Position numbers and translations under genes: made by a program
Part shown: one piece after another, positions 28,440 through 37,494 of the stretch
Numbering within the stretch: position 1 is the first letter of the stretch
Layout of the letters: every line of letters starts with the position of its first letter
The notes under the pieces: generated by a model
The model's input: the letters and a program-made list of their open reading frames with translations, nothing else
What the model was told of the DNA's origin: nothing
Database searches by the model: none
Assembly: GCF_030296015.1 (NCBI RefSeq)
Contig: NZ_AP027368.1
Location: forward strand, 2,790,001-2,854,000
DNA: 64,000 bases
DNA from: Ferrimonas sp. YFM
GTDB taxonomy: Bacteria > Pseudomonadota > Gammaproteobacteria > Enterobacterales > Shewanellaceae
Direction: 5' to 3'

Positions 28440-29255
28440 TCAGTGTTTTTCAGCCATTTCTGGAACCAGTAACTGAGGGTCCAGCCGCTGACCAAACCAG
28501 TTGATGCGCCAGTCCAGATGGGGGCCTGTGACCCGGCCCGTGGCGCCCACCTCGGCGACCTCCTGCCCCTGGCGTACCTCATCGCCGGGTTTCACCAACA
28601 GGCGGGACAGGTGCAAAAAGGAGGAGGAGACCCCATAGCCATGGTCGATGATCAGGGTGCCACCAGAGTAGAACATGTCGGGCACCGCCAGGGTGATCAC
28701 TCCGTCCGCCGGGGCCACCACCCGGGTGCCGGTGGGCGCCGCCACGTCCACGCCAAAGTGAGGACGTTTGGGCACTCCGTTATACACCCGCTGACTGCCG
28801 TAGACGCCGGTGATGGGGCCGGTCAGAGGCCAGATAAAGGCCTGTTGCCAGTCAATTCGGTCCGAGTCCACCGCCCTGGCCCTCTTCACCTGGGCACTGT
28901 CCTGGCGAGCCCGGGCGATGTCTTCCGGTTTGGGCTCCATGATGCGCTTGGCTATCCCCTCGATACGCTGCACCCGATAGGTGCGCTTGGTCAGGGTCAG
29001 GGGAAACTCGGTGGCCTCGCCATTGGCAGAAGTCACCACCACCTTATGCTCAAGCTCGGCATCCCGGCCAAAACCAAACACCAGGTTCCCCTCGGCATCG
29101 GCTCGAACCGGCTGGCCGTTCAAGGTGACCTGGCTGCCTGGCTCCACCTTGGCCCGCACCAGAGATCCCTGAGTCAGGGGGTCTTTCAGTTCCAGGGCCA
29201 ACGCATTAGAAATAGTAAAAAGAGAAAAGAAAACAAGGCTCAGACTGCGGAACAT
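28440..29255 (-). CDS. secreted M23-family peptidoglycan metallopeptidase
   Basis: A 271-residue periplasmic protein with a signal peptide (MFRSLSLVFFSLFTISNALA), an N-terminal beta-sandwich-like region (KVEPGSQVTLNGQPVRADAEG) and a C-terminal LytM/M23 domain. Zinc ligands are seen in RPHFGVDVAAP, SFLHLSRL and GPHLDWRINW, so it should be an active endopeptidase. It is probably involved in cross-link hydrolysis, as with mepM, but lacks the LysM/OapA part. Monocistronic; minus-strand upstream of it is the divergent dihydroorotase gene. Confidence 0.88.
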   Translation of the reverse strand: MFRSLSLVFFSLFTISNALALELKDPLTQGSLVRAKVEPGSQVTLNGQPVRADAEGNLVFGFGRDAELEHKVVVTSANGEATEFPLTLTKRTYRVQRIEGIAKRIMEPKPEDIARARQDSAQVKRARAVDSDRIDWQQAFIWPLTGPITGVYGSQRVYNGVPKRPHFGVDVAAPTGTRVVAPADGVITLAVPDMFYSGGTLIIDHGYGVSSSFLHLSRLLVKPGDEVRQGQEVAEVGATGRVTGPHLDWRINWFGQRLDPQLLVPEMAEKH

Positions 29256-29337
29256 GTCACATCCTTATAGGCGAAGGTAGATCCAATCCGCTATTATAGG
29301 CGGCGTCTGTACCCAAACAAGAGCATAAGAGCGGCCC

Positions 29338-30684
29338 ATGAGTATCACACTGATTAAACGCGCCACCCTGCTGAACGAAGGGATCCGTCAACAGGGCGAT
29401 CTGCTGATCGCCGACGGTCGCATCCAAAAGATTGCCCCGGAGATCGACGCCCCGGAAAACGCGCAGATCATCGACGCGGAAGGCAAACTGCTTATCCCAG
29501 GCATGATTGACGACCAGGTTCACTTCCGCGAGCCCGGCCTGACCCACAAGGGCAACATCCTCTCTGAGTCCCGGGCGGCGGTGGCCGGCGGCATCACCAG
29601 CTTCATGGAGATGCCCAACGTCAACCCCCAGACCACCAACGCCGACGCCCTGGAAGCCAAATACGCCCGCGCCGCCGAGGTGTCCGTGGCCAACTACGCC
29701 TTCTATCTGGGCGCCACCAACGACAACCTGGAAGACATTCGCAACCTGGATCCCCAGGCGGCATGCGGCATCAAGATCTTCATGGGAGCCTCCACCGGCA
29801 ACATGCTGGTGGACAACCGCGATACCCTGGAGGCGATCTTCGCCAGTGCCAAGGTACCCGTGGTGACTCACTGCGAAGACACCCCGATGATCGATGCCAA
29901 TGAGGAAGCCGCCAGGGCCAAGTATGGGGAAGCCGTGCCCATGAAGCTTCACGGTGAGATCCGCTCCCGGGAAGCCTGCATCAAATCCACCAAGATGGCC
30001 ATAGAGCTGGCCAAGGCCCACGGCACTCGCCTGCACGTACTGCACATCACCACCGCAGACGAATTGGCCCTGTTCGAAGCCAACAAGAGCCTGGACAGCT
30101 TGGCCACGGCCAACATCACCGCCGAGGCCTGTGTCCATCACCTGTTCTTCAGCGACAAGGACTACGACACCCTGGGGGCCCAGATTAAGTGCAACCCCTC
30201 GGTGAAAACCGAGCGCGACCGTCAGGCGCTGCTGGACGCGGTCAAGCGCGACGTCATCGATGTCATCGCCACCGACCACGCCCCTCACACCTGGGAAGAG
30301 AAGCAGAACACCTACTTCAAGGCGCCATCCGGCGTGCCTCTGGTGCAACATGCCCTGCTCTCTCTGCTGGAGCATGTCCACGATGGTGTGCTGAGCCTGG
30401 AGTCTGTGGTTCAAAAGACCAGTCATGCGGTCGCCGAGCGCTTCAACCTGAAGGAGCGCGGCTATCTGCGCGAGGGCTACCACGCAGATCTGGTGCTGAT
30501 TGATCTGGAGAAACCCTATCCGGTCAGTAAGGACAACCTGCTCTACAAGTGCCAGTGGAGCCCGTTCGAAGGCTACACCTTCCGCTCCACCATTGCCGCC
30601 ACCTGGGTCGGCGGTGTGATGGCCTATGACGGCCAGGCGGTGATCTCCGAGCCGGTAGGTCAGAGGCTGAGTTTCAACAGATAA
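29338..30684 (+). CDS. dihydroorotase (class I type)
   Basis: A 448-residue amidohydrolase that reversibly cyclises carbamoyl aspartate to dihydroorotate in pyrimidine synthesis. Metal and substrate motifs are PGMIDDQVHFREPG, VVTHCEDTP, LHVLHITTADE, VIATDHAPHT and the carboxylated-lysine region around GIKIFMGASTG. The long form (about 450 aa) is the PyrC-like type found in Bacteroidetes and some Gammaproteobacteria rather than the 345-residue E. coli PyrC, so I leave the gene symbol open. A good ATTATA-type -10 is upstream at about 29292. A terminator follows. Confidence 0.93.
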   Translation: MSITLIKRATLLNEGIRQQGDLLIADGRIQKIAPEIDAPENAQIIDAEGKLLIPGMIDDQVHFREPGLTHKGNILSESRAAVAGGITSFMEMPNVNPQTTNADALEAKYARAAEVSVANYAFYLGATNDNLEDIRNLDPQAACGIKIFMGASTGNMLVDNRDTLEAIFASAKVPVVTHCEDTPMIDANEEAARAKYGEAVPMKLHGEIRSREACIKSTKMAIELAKAHGTRLHVLHITTADELALFEANKSLDSLATANITAEACVHHLFFSDKDYDTLGAQIKCNPSVKTERDRQALLDAVKRDVIDVIATDHAPHTWEEKQNTYFKAPSGVPLVQHALLSLLEHVHDGVLSLESVVQKTSHAVAERFNLKERGYLREGYHADLVLIDLEKPYPVSKDNLLYKCQWSPFEGYTFRSTIAATWVGGVMAYDGQAVISEPVGQRLSFNR

Positions 30685-30710
30685 GGCCAATTGCGGTTGG
30701 TATAAGTACA

Positions 30711-30741
30711 AAAACGCCGGGCAATGCCCGGCGTTTCTTTT
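30711..30741. terminator. terminator after dihydroorotase
   Basis: AAACGCCGGGC, AAT loop, GCCCGGCGTTT then TCTTTT. Strong 11-bp stem; shared with the convergent lipoprotein gene. Confidence 0.85.
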
Positions 30742-30753
30742 GGTTCGATGAGC

Positions 30754-31227
30754 TCAGAGCTTGAGGCCGGCTTCCATTCCCTTCTTCTCGGCCACGGCCT
30801 TTGGCGCATCTTCGTGATGCCACATACCGTTCTCCGGATAGGGCTTGAGCTCGGCACGACCTGCGGTGCGCCTCAGTTGCTGTTGCAACTCGGTCCACAC
30901 CTGTTGGGAGTGCGGAGTCAGTCGGAAATGGTACTCATACTCCGGATGACGGAACATCAAAATGCCTTTCAGGGCGGGCAGGTAGCTCTTTGAAGCGTAC
31001 TCCATAGACAGCACCACCTGTTGCTCCTCACCCAGCTCATCGGTATAGGTCACGGTAGAGACCACAGGGCCCGCCAGATGTTGGCCTACAGGCACCTTGA
31101 AGCAGAGCTCGAACTCATCGGCACTCACCCCTTCCACAACCCGGTGGGCATCCAGCGTCTGTGGAGTGTAAGGCGCCGACGCACAACCGGTCAGGGCCAG
31201 CACAAAGGCTAAAACAAAAATTCTCAT
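30754..31227 (-). CDS. putative lipoprotein, 157 aa
   Basis: A signal peptide ending in a lipobox (FVLALTGC at about 8-15) marks a lipid-anchored protein. The remainder is a mostly beta region with KVPVGQHLAGPVVSTVTYTD, and no recognisable domain. A strong AAGGGAGGGGAG site precedes ATG 31227. It follows the SIMPL gene by 12 bases and is probably cotranscribed with it. Function unknown. Confidence 0.72.
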   Translation of the reverse strand: MRIFVLAFVLALTGCASAPYTPQTLDAHRVVEGVSADEFELCFKVPVGQHLAGPVVSTVTYTDELGEEQQVVLSMEYASKSYLPALKGILMFRHPEYEYHFRLTPHSQQVWTELQQQLRRTAGRAELKPYPENGMWHHEDAPKAVAEKKGMEAGLKL

Positions 31228-31239
31228 GGCTCCCCTCCC

Positions 31240-31947
31240 TTAATCGACCAAATAGTATTCAACTGTGGACACCACTCTAACTTTTTTACGGTGTGGTGTT
31301 GTTGAATCCCGGTCACGAATTGAGAAAATGCCCTGCTGAGCGCGACGAATTTTACCCAATTTGCTTTGCGAGTCCTCTGCAAAACGCTGAGCAACCTCGC
31401 GGGCGTTGCGGGTGGCCTGCTCAATCATGACGGGTTTGAGCTCGTTAAGACCGGTGAACAGGAACTCGGTGCGGGCGTTGTAGTCCTCTGAGGACAGGTT
31501 CACCCCCTGTTTGGCCAGGGTAAACAGCTGCTGGCGAGCGCCCAGAACCAGGTCCACCTTGTCGGTGTAGATGGTCAGGGTCATGCTGCCACTGTATCTC
31601 AGTGGCGAGCTCTCAGGGCCATAGCTCTGTGCCAGTTTGTCGGTGACGCTTGGGGTACTCAGGGTGATCTCGCCATCGCTGAACCCCTGCAACAGCAGAA
31701 AGGCTCTGACCTGTTCGGCCTGACGCTCCAGTGCGTCGTAGACCTCAGTCAGGTCATTATCGGCAGATGAGAATTTCACTGGCCAGATGGCGATGTTGGC
31801 CGGCACCTCCTGCTCCGCCAGCCCCTTCACCACCACGGTGCGATCCAATAACTTAAACTGTTGTATCCCTTGACTTAAAATGACCGCTGCTAGGGCCATA
31901 GCTACCGCAAGAGAGATGCCTAGGATCAATGAGGACCGATTGGACAT
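31240..31947 (-). CDS. SIMPL-domain protein
   Basis: A 235-residue protein with one N-terminal transmembrane anchor (LILGISLAVAMALAAVILSQG) and a SIMPL (DUF541) domain in the periplasm. Characteristic strands are DRTVVVKGLAEQEVPANIAIW and the C-terminal VRVVSTVEYYLV. Related proteins form periplasmic or outer-membrane oligomers and have been tied to oxidative-stress responses, but the role here is open. It is the first gene of a pair with the lipoprotein. Confidence 0.88.
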   Translation of the reverse strand: MSNRSSLILGISLAVAMALAAVILSQGIQQFKLLDRTVVVKGLAEQEVPANIAIWPVKFSSADNDLTEVYDALERQAEQVRAFLLLQGFSDGEITLSTPSVTDKLAQSYGPESSPLRYSGSMTLTIYTDKVDLVLGARQQLFTLAKQGVNLSSEDYNARTEFLFTGLNELKPVMIEQATRNAREVAQRFAEDSQSKLGKIRRAQQGIFSIRDRDSTTPHRKKVRVVSTVEYYLVD

Positions 31948-32130
31948 CCCTACCCTCCAAAGTAAGTAGTATTAATAATTGTAATAAGTTTTGGTTTAAT
32001 ACGCTGGCTTTCGCCTGACAGCGGACGAAAAAGGTCAGCTAAACCGGCACGCATTATTTTGTGGTTTGTGTCATTCAACCTGCGCGTCCGTTACACACCT
32101 TACCAAAGCGACCCTGAGGTGCAAAAACAA

Positions 32131-32158
32131 AAAAAGCCGGTGTTTCCACCGGCTTTTT
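32131..32158 (-). terminator. terminator of the yjiH-like gene
   Basis: AAAAAGCCGGTG, TTTC loop and complement. On the minus strand it is followed by T-runs, so it serves the gene at 32174-33544. Confidence 0.88.
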
Positions 32159-32173
32159 CAAAATGACTCTGTC

Positions 32174-33544
32174 TTAAAACACCAGATGGGCCATGCCTGC
32201 AATCACCGGCAGAGAGACCAGGGTGCGCAGCAGGAAGACCACAAACAGCTCGAATACATTGATTGGAATGCGGCTGCCCAGCAGCAGAGCGCCGACCTCA
32301 GACATGTAGATAAGCTGAGTCACCGACATCGCTGCAATCACGAAGCGGGTCATCTCGTTGTCGATGCCGGCTGCGATGATGGAGGGGATAAACATATCCG
32401 CGAAGCCGACCACCATGGTCTCAGACGCCTCCTGAGCGAAGGGGATCTGCAGCATCTCCAGCAGAGGGACAAAGGGCGCTCCCATCCAGGCAAACAGGGG
32501 GGTGTACTCCGCGATCACCAGGCCCAGAGTGCCGACAGCCATCACCACCGGCAGGATACCAAACACCATATCCACGGCGTTCTTGATCCCCTCTTTCACC
32601 ACGTCCAGAGGGTTTTCGATGCGATCGGCGGTCTTCAGGGCATTCAGGTAGCCATAGGAGAGAACGTTGTGACCCTGAGGAATCATCTCGGCGTCGGCGG
32701 CACGAACGCTGCCGTCAATCAGCAGATCTTTCTTGCGGCTCAGAGGCGGCAGACGAGGCACAATGATGGCCACGACGACACCCGCCAAACAGATGGTGGC
32801 GTAGAAAGGCACGAACAGGTGCTCCAGCTTCACCTGGGCAATCACCACCAGAGAGAAGCTGATGGACACCGCGGAGAAGGTGGTACCAATCACCGCCGCT
32901 TCACGCTGGGTGTAGAACTTGTCTTCATACTGCTTGCTGGACATCAGGATGCCTACTGAGCCGTCCCCGAGCCAGGAGGCCAGACAGTCGATGGCAGAGC
33001 GGCCAGGCAGGTTGAATACCGGGCGCATGATCTTGGTCAACAGGGTACCGATAAGTTCCAACAGACCAAAGTGAGTCAGCAGGGGCAGCAGCAGGCCGGC
33101 GAAAATGAATACTGCAAACAAGGTAGGCAGCAGGTCGCCAAAGACAAAGGTGCCGGTATCGCCGCTGATGATCATCTCAGGGCCGGTCTTGGTTACCACC
33201 ATGGCCACGAAGATGGCACCGGCCAGGCGAGTGACAAACCAAAGAGGGCTGACGTTCAGCAGGCTGTTGAGGAAGCCACTGCCGGTAACGAATTTGGGTT
33301 TGAACAGCTTCACCACGGTGGTGGCGATGCCCATGAGGATCACCACGGCTGCGACCACATTGGGCAGAGCATCACCAATCACTGCTTTCAGGCCGTTGGC
33401 CAGAATGGCGATGGGAATGGTCAGCCCCTCTTCGTAGATCACCGGGGTCATAAAGAGCAGTACCCCCAACAGGGAGGGCAGCAAGAACAGCATCAGGTTT
33501 CTGCTGGTTTTCACCTGATTGTCGTCGGTTGCGTGCTTATGCAT
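32174..33544 (-). CDS. YjiH family nucleoside-recognition (GATE) membrane protein
   Basis: A 456-residue inner-membrane protein with about ten helices, containing the nucleoside-recognition Gate domain repeats (RLAGAIFVAMVVTKTGPEMI; FADMFIPSIIAAGIDNEMTRF). It matches YjiH/YjiG-type proteins, often linked to isoaspartyl dipeptidase genes, which are not seen here. Substrate unknown. ATG 33544 is preceded by AAGG at a fairly long 8-base spacing. The 5' region (33545-33832) holds a terminator of the next gene and nothing else visible. Confidence 0.88.
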   Translation of the reverse strand: MHKHATDDNQVKTSRNLMLFLLPSLLGVLLFMTPVIYEEGLTIPIAILANGLKAVIGDALPNVVAAVVILMGIATTVVKLFKPKFVTGSGFLNSLLNVSPLWFVTRLAGAIFVAMVVTKTGPEMIISGDTGTFVFGDLLPTLFAVFIFAGLLLPLLTHFGLLELIGTLLTKIMRPVFNLPGRSAIDCLASWLGDGSVGILMSSKQYEDKFYTQREAAVIGTTFSAVSISFSLVVIAQVKLEHLFVPFYATICLAGVVVAIIVPRLPPLSRKKDLLIDGSVRAADAEMIPQGHNVLSYGYLNALKTADRIENPLDVVKEGIKNAVDMVFGILPVVMAVGTLGLVIAEYTPLFAWMGAPFVPLLEMLQIPFAQEASETMVVGFADMFIPSIIAAGIDNEMTRFVIAAMSVTQLIYMSEVGALLLGSRIPINVFELFVVFLLRTLVSLPVIAGMAHLVF

Positions 33545-33785
33545 GTGTGTTGCCTTGTAATTTTTATCTGATGAACACCGGCTGTGCTTACCAACCGGCT
33601 CACCTGGAATTTAGGTTCGCCTATGCGATTGGTGCGCAGGTTAGCCGATGCCACCCACATTGTAAAATATAAATTCTGGCTTTATGCATAAATATGAGCA
33701 CAAAAAGCCAATTAAGGGACGAATTGAATATAAATTCGCTTTTTGGGCAAACGGTTACCGATCTGGTTTTTTACATCCCAGAAAC

Positions 33786-33820
33786 AAAAAGGGCCCCGTC
33801 TTAACGACGAGGCCCTTTTT
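33786..33820 (-). terminator. terminator of yejK
   Basis: AAAAAGGGCC and GGCCCTTTTT arms, with an inner CGTC/GACG pairing. On the minus strand it follows yejK by 13 bases. Confidence 0.85.
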
Positions 33821-33832
33821 ATGCGATCAGGC

Positions 33833-34855
33833 TCACGCTTTCAAGCGTCTTTGCAACTGATCCAGCAAATTTGGCGGAACACCTTTGATGGTGATGGTGT
33901 CATTGACCTGGTCCCAGACCACCCTTTCACCCAGGTGATGGGCATCGAAGGAGACGGAGACACCGCCACCGGTTCCGGAGAACTTCTTCAACTGACGCAG
34001 GGTGCTCTGATCCCCAGGGAAGGTCTCCTCCAGATCATACTCACCGGCCGAGGTAAACTGATAGAACTCCTCGGCCCCGCGATCGGAAAACTCATCAGCG
34101 ATGTCCTTGAGCTGCACTTCACCGCCGGAGCTTATCTGGGTCTTACAGTAATCGAACACCGCATCACGACACTGCTGGCGCTCATCGGCGTCCAGATCGG
34201 TGGTGGCCACGTAGTCTTCCAGTGCCTGCACCAGCTCCTTGTTCTGGTTCTTGGCATTCACCCCTTCAACGCATCCCATAAAGTCGAGGAAGAAGTCGGC
34301 AACCTTGCGCCCTGCCCGTCCCTTGATAAAGGAGATGTACTTCTTGGAGGAGGGGTCGGCCCGCCACTCGCTGAGATCGATGCGCGCCGCCAGTTGCAGG
34401 TTGGACAGGTCCAGGTGCTCACTGCCGTGAACCTCCATCTCCTGAGACACAGACACACTTGGCTTGGGGGACATCAGCGCCACGAACAGGTAGTCACAGG
34501 CGATGTGATTGTAGGATGCCAGCAGCAGGTAGCCGCCCTGAGCAAAATCGTATTTCCCCAGCTCCGCCTCCAGCAGCTTGCCTGCCTGGCCACTGAACTC
34601 CACAAAGCCCAGGTTGCCGGTATGCCACTGGGTCAGGGCGTCAGAAAACGCTTCATTGGCCTCGCCATCTCCCTCTGGCACACCAAAGTAGCCATATCCT
34701 TTGCCCGCCTTGGCGGTATAGAGACGGTGCAACTCGCCGAGCAGCTCGTCCAGGGCGTCGGACTGCTCCAGAGGCTGTGGACGCAACTTACAACGCAGCT
34801 GGCCTTCGCCGTCCCTCTGCACCGCATGCAGAATCGCCTGATCAATCTTAATCAT
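33833..34855 (-). CDS. yejK: nucleoid-associated protein YejK (NdpA)
   Basis: A 340-residue nucleoid protein with the expected N-terminus ([15 protein letters not shown]), the [14 protein letters not shown] block and [20 protein letters not shown]. It belongs to the NA37/YejK family, which associates with the nucleoid. It is divergent from yejL and yejM, the usual gammaproteobacterial arrangement. Confidence 0.94.
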   Translation of the reverse strand: MIKIDQAILHAVQRDGEGQLRCKLRPQPLEQSDALDELLGELHRLYTAKAGKGYGYFGVPEGDGEANEAFSDALTQWHTGNLGFVEFSGQAGKLLEAELGKYDFAQGGYLLLASYNHIACDYLFVALMSPKPSVSVSQEMEVHGSEHLDLSNLQLAARIDLSEWRADPSSKKYISFIKGRAGRKVADFFLDFMGCVEGVNAKNQNKELVQALEDYVATTDLDADERQQCRDAVFDYCKTQISSGGEVQLKDIADEFSDRGAEEFYQFTSAGEYDLEETFPGDQSTLRQLKKFSGTGGGVSVSFDAHHLGERVVWDQVNDTITIKGVPPNLLDQLQRRLKA

Positions 34856-34932
34856 CTTGTTCCTGGTGTTAGTGGTTCACGCACAGATCGGCTATTATAC
34901 TGCGCCTTTGAATCAACATAACAGGAAAAGCC

Positions 34933-35160
34933 ATGGCTATTCTGTCCAAATACAGCAACGACCAGGTGGAAAAGTTGCTGAACGAGCTGCTTGTCGTTCT
35001 GGAGAAAAACCAGACCCCTACCGATCTGGCCCTGATGGTGCTGGGCAACTGCGCCACCGACATCATCAACCGTGATGTGGCTCCCGGCGCCCGCAAGCGT
35101 CTGGCCGAACAGTTTGGTCAGGCCCTGCTCGCCTCCGTCGACAGCCGTCACGACGCCTGA
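34933..35160 (+). CDS. yejL: YejL family protein (DUF1414)
   Basis: A 75-residue small helical protein ([20 protein letters not shown]) of unknown function, usually encoded between yejK and yejM, as here. The AGGAAAAGCC ribosome site precedes ATG 34933. Confidence 0.93.
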   Translation: MAILSKYSNDQVEKLLNELLVVLEKNQTPTDLALMVLGNCATDIINRDVAPGARKRLAEQFGQALLASVDSRHDA

Positions 35161-35167
35161 TGCCCGA

Positions 35168-35193
35168 GAGGTGACCCTATCCTGGGTCACCTC
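35168..35193 (+). terminator. hairpin between yejL and yejM
   Basis: GAGGTGACCC, 6-base loop and complement (10-bp perfect stem). The tail is C/T-rich without a clear T-run, so it may be a partial terminator or attenuator. Confidence 0.5.
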
Positions 35194-35306
35194 CCTCCCT
35201 TTAGGTGTCTATCCTCCAAAACAGGCAGGATTTACACCAGTTTACTGGTATAGCGTCTTGTTTCCGCTTAGGATATGAGCTCCTAATAAGGAATACTGCC
35301 ACATCC

Positions 35307-37097
35307 ATGCACGCAACCGATCTGCAAAGGGACAAAGTCTCCCGCCTGGTAACCTGGGGTCACTGGTTTGCCTTTATTAATGGCCTGCTGGCCGCCATCA
35401 TCGCAGTTCGCTATGTGAAGCTGCTGGGCTGGCCGGATACCCTGCTTGCCCAATTCTATTCAGTGATCACCCTGGTGGGTCACTTCTCGTTTATCAGCTT
35501 TCTGCTCTATCTGCTGCTGCTGTTCCCCATCAGCCTGATTCTGCCCTACTCCAAGATATTGCGGGGCTACGCGGCGATCATGGCCACCCTGGCCCATATG
35601 GTGCTGGTGTATGACATTCTGGTGTTCGACCACTATCGGCTGCACCTCAACCCCTTTGTGTTCGATATCTCCTTCGCCGATCTGCCCAAGCTAATCAGCA
35701 ACCCCTGGCTGCTGGTGGCGCCGGCAGCCATGCTGGCGCTGCAGCTGCTACTGGCCAACGGCTTATGGAAACGAATCGAGCGACTGGCACGGCGCTCCTG
35801 GGGCGGCAAGATTGCCACTGTGATGATCAGCCTGTTCCTGGGCAGCCACCTGCTGCACATCTGGGCCGATGCCAATGTCTATCAGCCAATTGTTCAGCAG
35901 GATGAGATGTTACCGCTTCACTACCCCGCCACCGCTCGCAGCTTTATGGCCAGCCGCGGCATTGTGGATGAGGAGACTCTGGCGGAGCGGGAAACCTCGG
36001 CCCAGCCCACCAAGCAGCTGACCTACCCCACTCAGCCGATGCAATGTGTCGCTGCTCCAACTCAGTCAGTGCTGCTGGTGACTGTCGACGCCCTTCGCCG
36101 GGATATGATCACGCCCGAGACCATGCCCTTCCTCAGCGAGTGGGCACAGGGCACCCACGACTTTAGGAACCACTATAGTGGCTCCAATGAAGCTGGCCAG
36201 GGGCTCAGGAGTCTGCTCTATGGGTTGCTGCCCGCCTATGAGGCCTCGCTGCTGGCCGACCAAAAGTCTCCTGTCCTGACCACGGAGCTGGCCGCCCAAG
36301 GCTACAACCTGGTGGCCGTGGGTGTGGCTGGTTCCCAGCTGGAACCCTCTACCCAATTGGCACTTCAGAACTTTACCCTGAAGCAGGAGCAACCGTTTGA
36401 CTCGGCGGCACAGCGCGATATTCAGACGACGGATCAGGCCCTGGAGCTGCTGAAGTCCGGCAACAACAAGCTGGCGATGCTGGTTCAGTACCATGCACCA
36501 TCGGTGTACAGCACCCCTGTGGGCTTCGTGGGCCTGCCCACGGTGAAGCCGGAACTGGATATCAACGAGGCTCAGGCGGTGCTGTTCAATCAATACCGCA
36601 GCTCGCTGAAATTCCTCGACAGCCAGTTGGCACGACTGCTGACCAAGGTGGACAGCAGCACCCTGGTGATGGTAACCGGCAATAATGGCCAGGAGTTTTC
36701 CAGCCTGCACAACACCCTGAGCCGCAACTTCTCCGACGCCACCACAAAGGTTCCACTGATGATCCGCGGGTCCGGGGATGTGGGTAAGCAGATCAACTAC
36801 CCCACCAGCCACTATGCGCTGGCGCCGACTCTGCTGACCAATCTGCTGGGCTGCGGAAATAATCCTGCGGAGTACAGCCTGGGGGACTCTCTGTACGCCC
36901 CCTCCACTCTTGACTTCCTGGTGGCAGGCAACCGCCGCTATGTGGCTATCAAGACCAAGGATTCCACCACAGTGATTGACAAGCATGGCGACTACCGGGT
37001 GTATGACAATGGCCACCACCGCATCCGAGATGCCAAGTTGGATGCCCCCATACTGCTGAGGGTGATGGAGGAGAATCGCCGGCTGTTTGCCAACTGA
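35307..37097 (+). CDS. yejM: inner-membrane protein YejM (PbgA/LapC), sulfatase-fold domain
   Basis: A 596-residue protein with five N-terminal helices (DUF3413) and a periplasmic sulfatase-like domain. In Enterobacteria YejM senses LPS in the inner membrane and blocks LapB-FtsH degradation of LpxC. Visible here: N-terminal helices up to about 230, LLVTVDALRRDMI (metal-site Asp), and the late TGNNGQEF and KVPLMIRGS parts. Nucleophile Thr/Ser-type residue is not clear, consistent with a non-catalytic fold. The frame is open to 35205, but ATG 35307 (MHATDLQRDKVSRLVTWGHW) matches the family start. Confidence 0.94.
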   Translation: MHATDLQRDKVSRLVTWGHWFAFINGLLAAIIAVRYVKLLGWPDTLLAQFYSVITLVGHFSFISFLLYLLLLFPISLILPYSKILRGYAAIMATLAHMVLVYDILVFDHYRLHLNPFVFDISFADLPKLISNPWLLVAPAAMLALQLLLANGLWKRIERLARRSWGGKIATVMISLFLGSHLLHIWADANVYQPIVQQDEMLPLHYPATARSFMASRGIVDEETLAERETSAQPTKQLTYPTQPMQCVAAPTQSVLLVTVDALRRDMITPETMPFLSEWAQGTHDFRNHYSGSNEAGQGLRSLLYGLLPAYEASLLADQKSPVLTTELAAQGYNLVAVGVAGSQLEPSTQLALQNFTLKQEQPFDSAAQRDIQTTDQALELLKSGNNKLAMLVQYHAPSVYSTPVGFVGLPTVKPELDINEAQAVLFNQYRSSLKFLDSQLARLLTKVDSSTLVMVTGNNGQEFSSLHNTLSRNFSDATTKVPLMIRGSGDVGKQINYPTSHYALAPTLLTNLLGCGNNPAEYSLGDSLYAPSTLDFLVAGNRRYVAIKTKDSTTVIDKHGDYRVYDNGHHRIRDAKLDAPILLRVMEENRRLFAN

Positions 37098-37111
37098 TTC
37101 CCTGTCGACAG

Positions 37112-37137
37112 AAAGCCCCGCAAAGCGGGGCTTTTTT
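37112..37137 (+). terminator. terminator of yejM
   Basis: AAAGCCCCGC, AAA loop and GCGGGGCTTTTTT: canonical. Confidence 0.92.
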
Positions 37138-37329
37138 ATGTCCGGTCGCAGGAAACCCGCCGAGTCTAAACCAAAGAATAACCGAATGCTCACCAGTGAA
37201 ATGCTCGGCTATTATAGCGGTGCGATTTGACGCAGATACTAAGGCTTGTGGAACAGGAATGAGCGCGCCATTGCGTGTTCCATGCCCCCTACTCCCCGAT
37301 TGGGGTTTGTTGTTGTTCCGGGAGTCATT

Positions 37330-37431
37330 ATGTCCAAGAGAGATAACCAGTCCTTTGTAGACTGGGCCGCCGTGGCCTTTGCCGCCATCGCCCCTGCCGC
37401 CGTGTTAAGCCTGCTGGCCGCGGTAAACTGA
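37330..37431 (+). CDS. 33-residue putative membrane peptide
   Basis: ATG 37330 has a good GGGAG ribosome site five bases upstream. The peptide has a polar N-terminus (MSKRDNQSFVDW) and one hydrophobic helix (AAVAFAAIAPAAVLSLLAAVN). It sits alone between the yejM terminator and its own strong terminator, with a TATTAT-type -10 at about 37211, so it looks like a real independent gene. No family recognised. The frame is open upstream to 37246, but without a ribosome site. Confidence 0.6.
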   Translation: MSKRDNQSFVDWAAVAFAAIAPAAVLSLLAAVN

Positions 37432-37454
37432 ATATCCCCCGGCCATGGAAGGCC

Positions 37455-37494
37455 AACAGCGAAGCGGTCCACAGACCGCTTCGCTGTTTCTTTT
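37455..37494 (+). terminator. terminator after the small membrane peptide gene
   Basis: A perfect 15-bp stem (AACAGCGAAGCGGTC and complement) with a CACA loop, then TTTCTTTT. Confidence 0.9.

Noticed and set aside
29257..30711. 484-residue minus-strand open frame over the dihydroorotase gene
   Set aside because: Antisense shadow of a conserved gene in G+C-rich sequence; biased low-complexity composition rich in Gly, His and Val.
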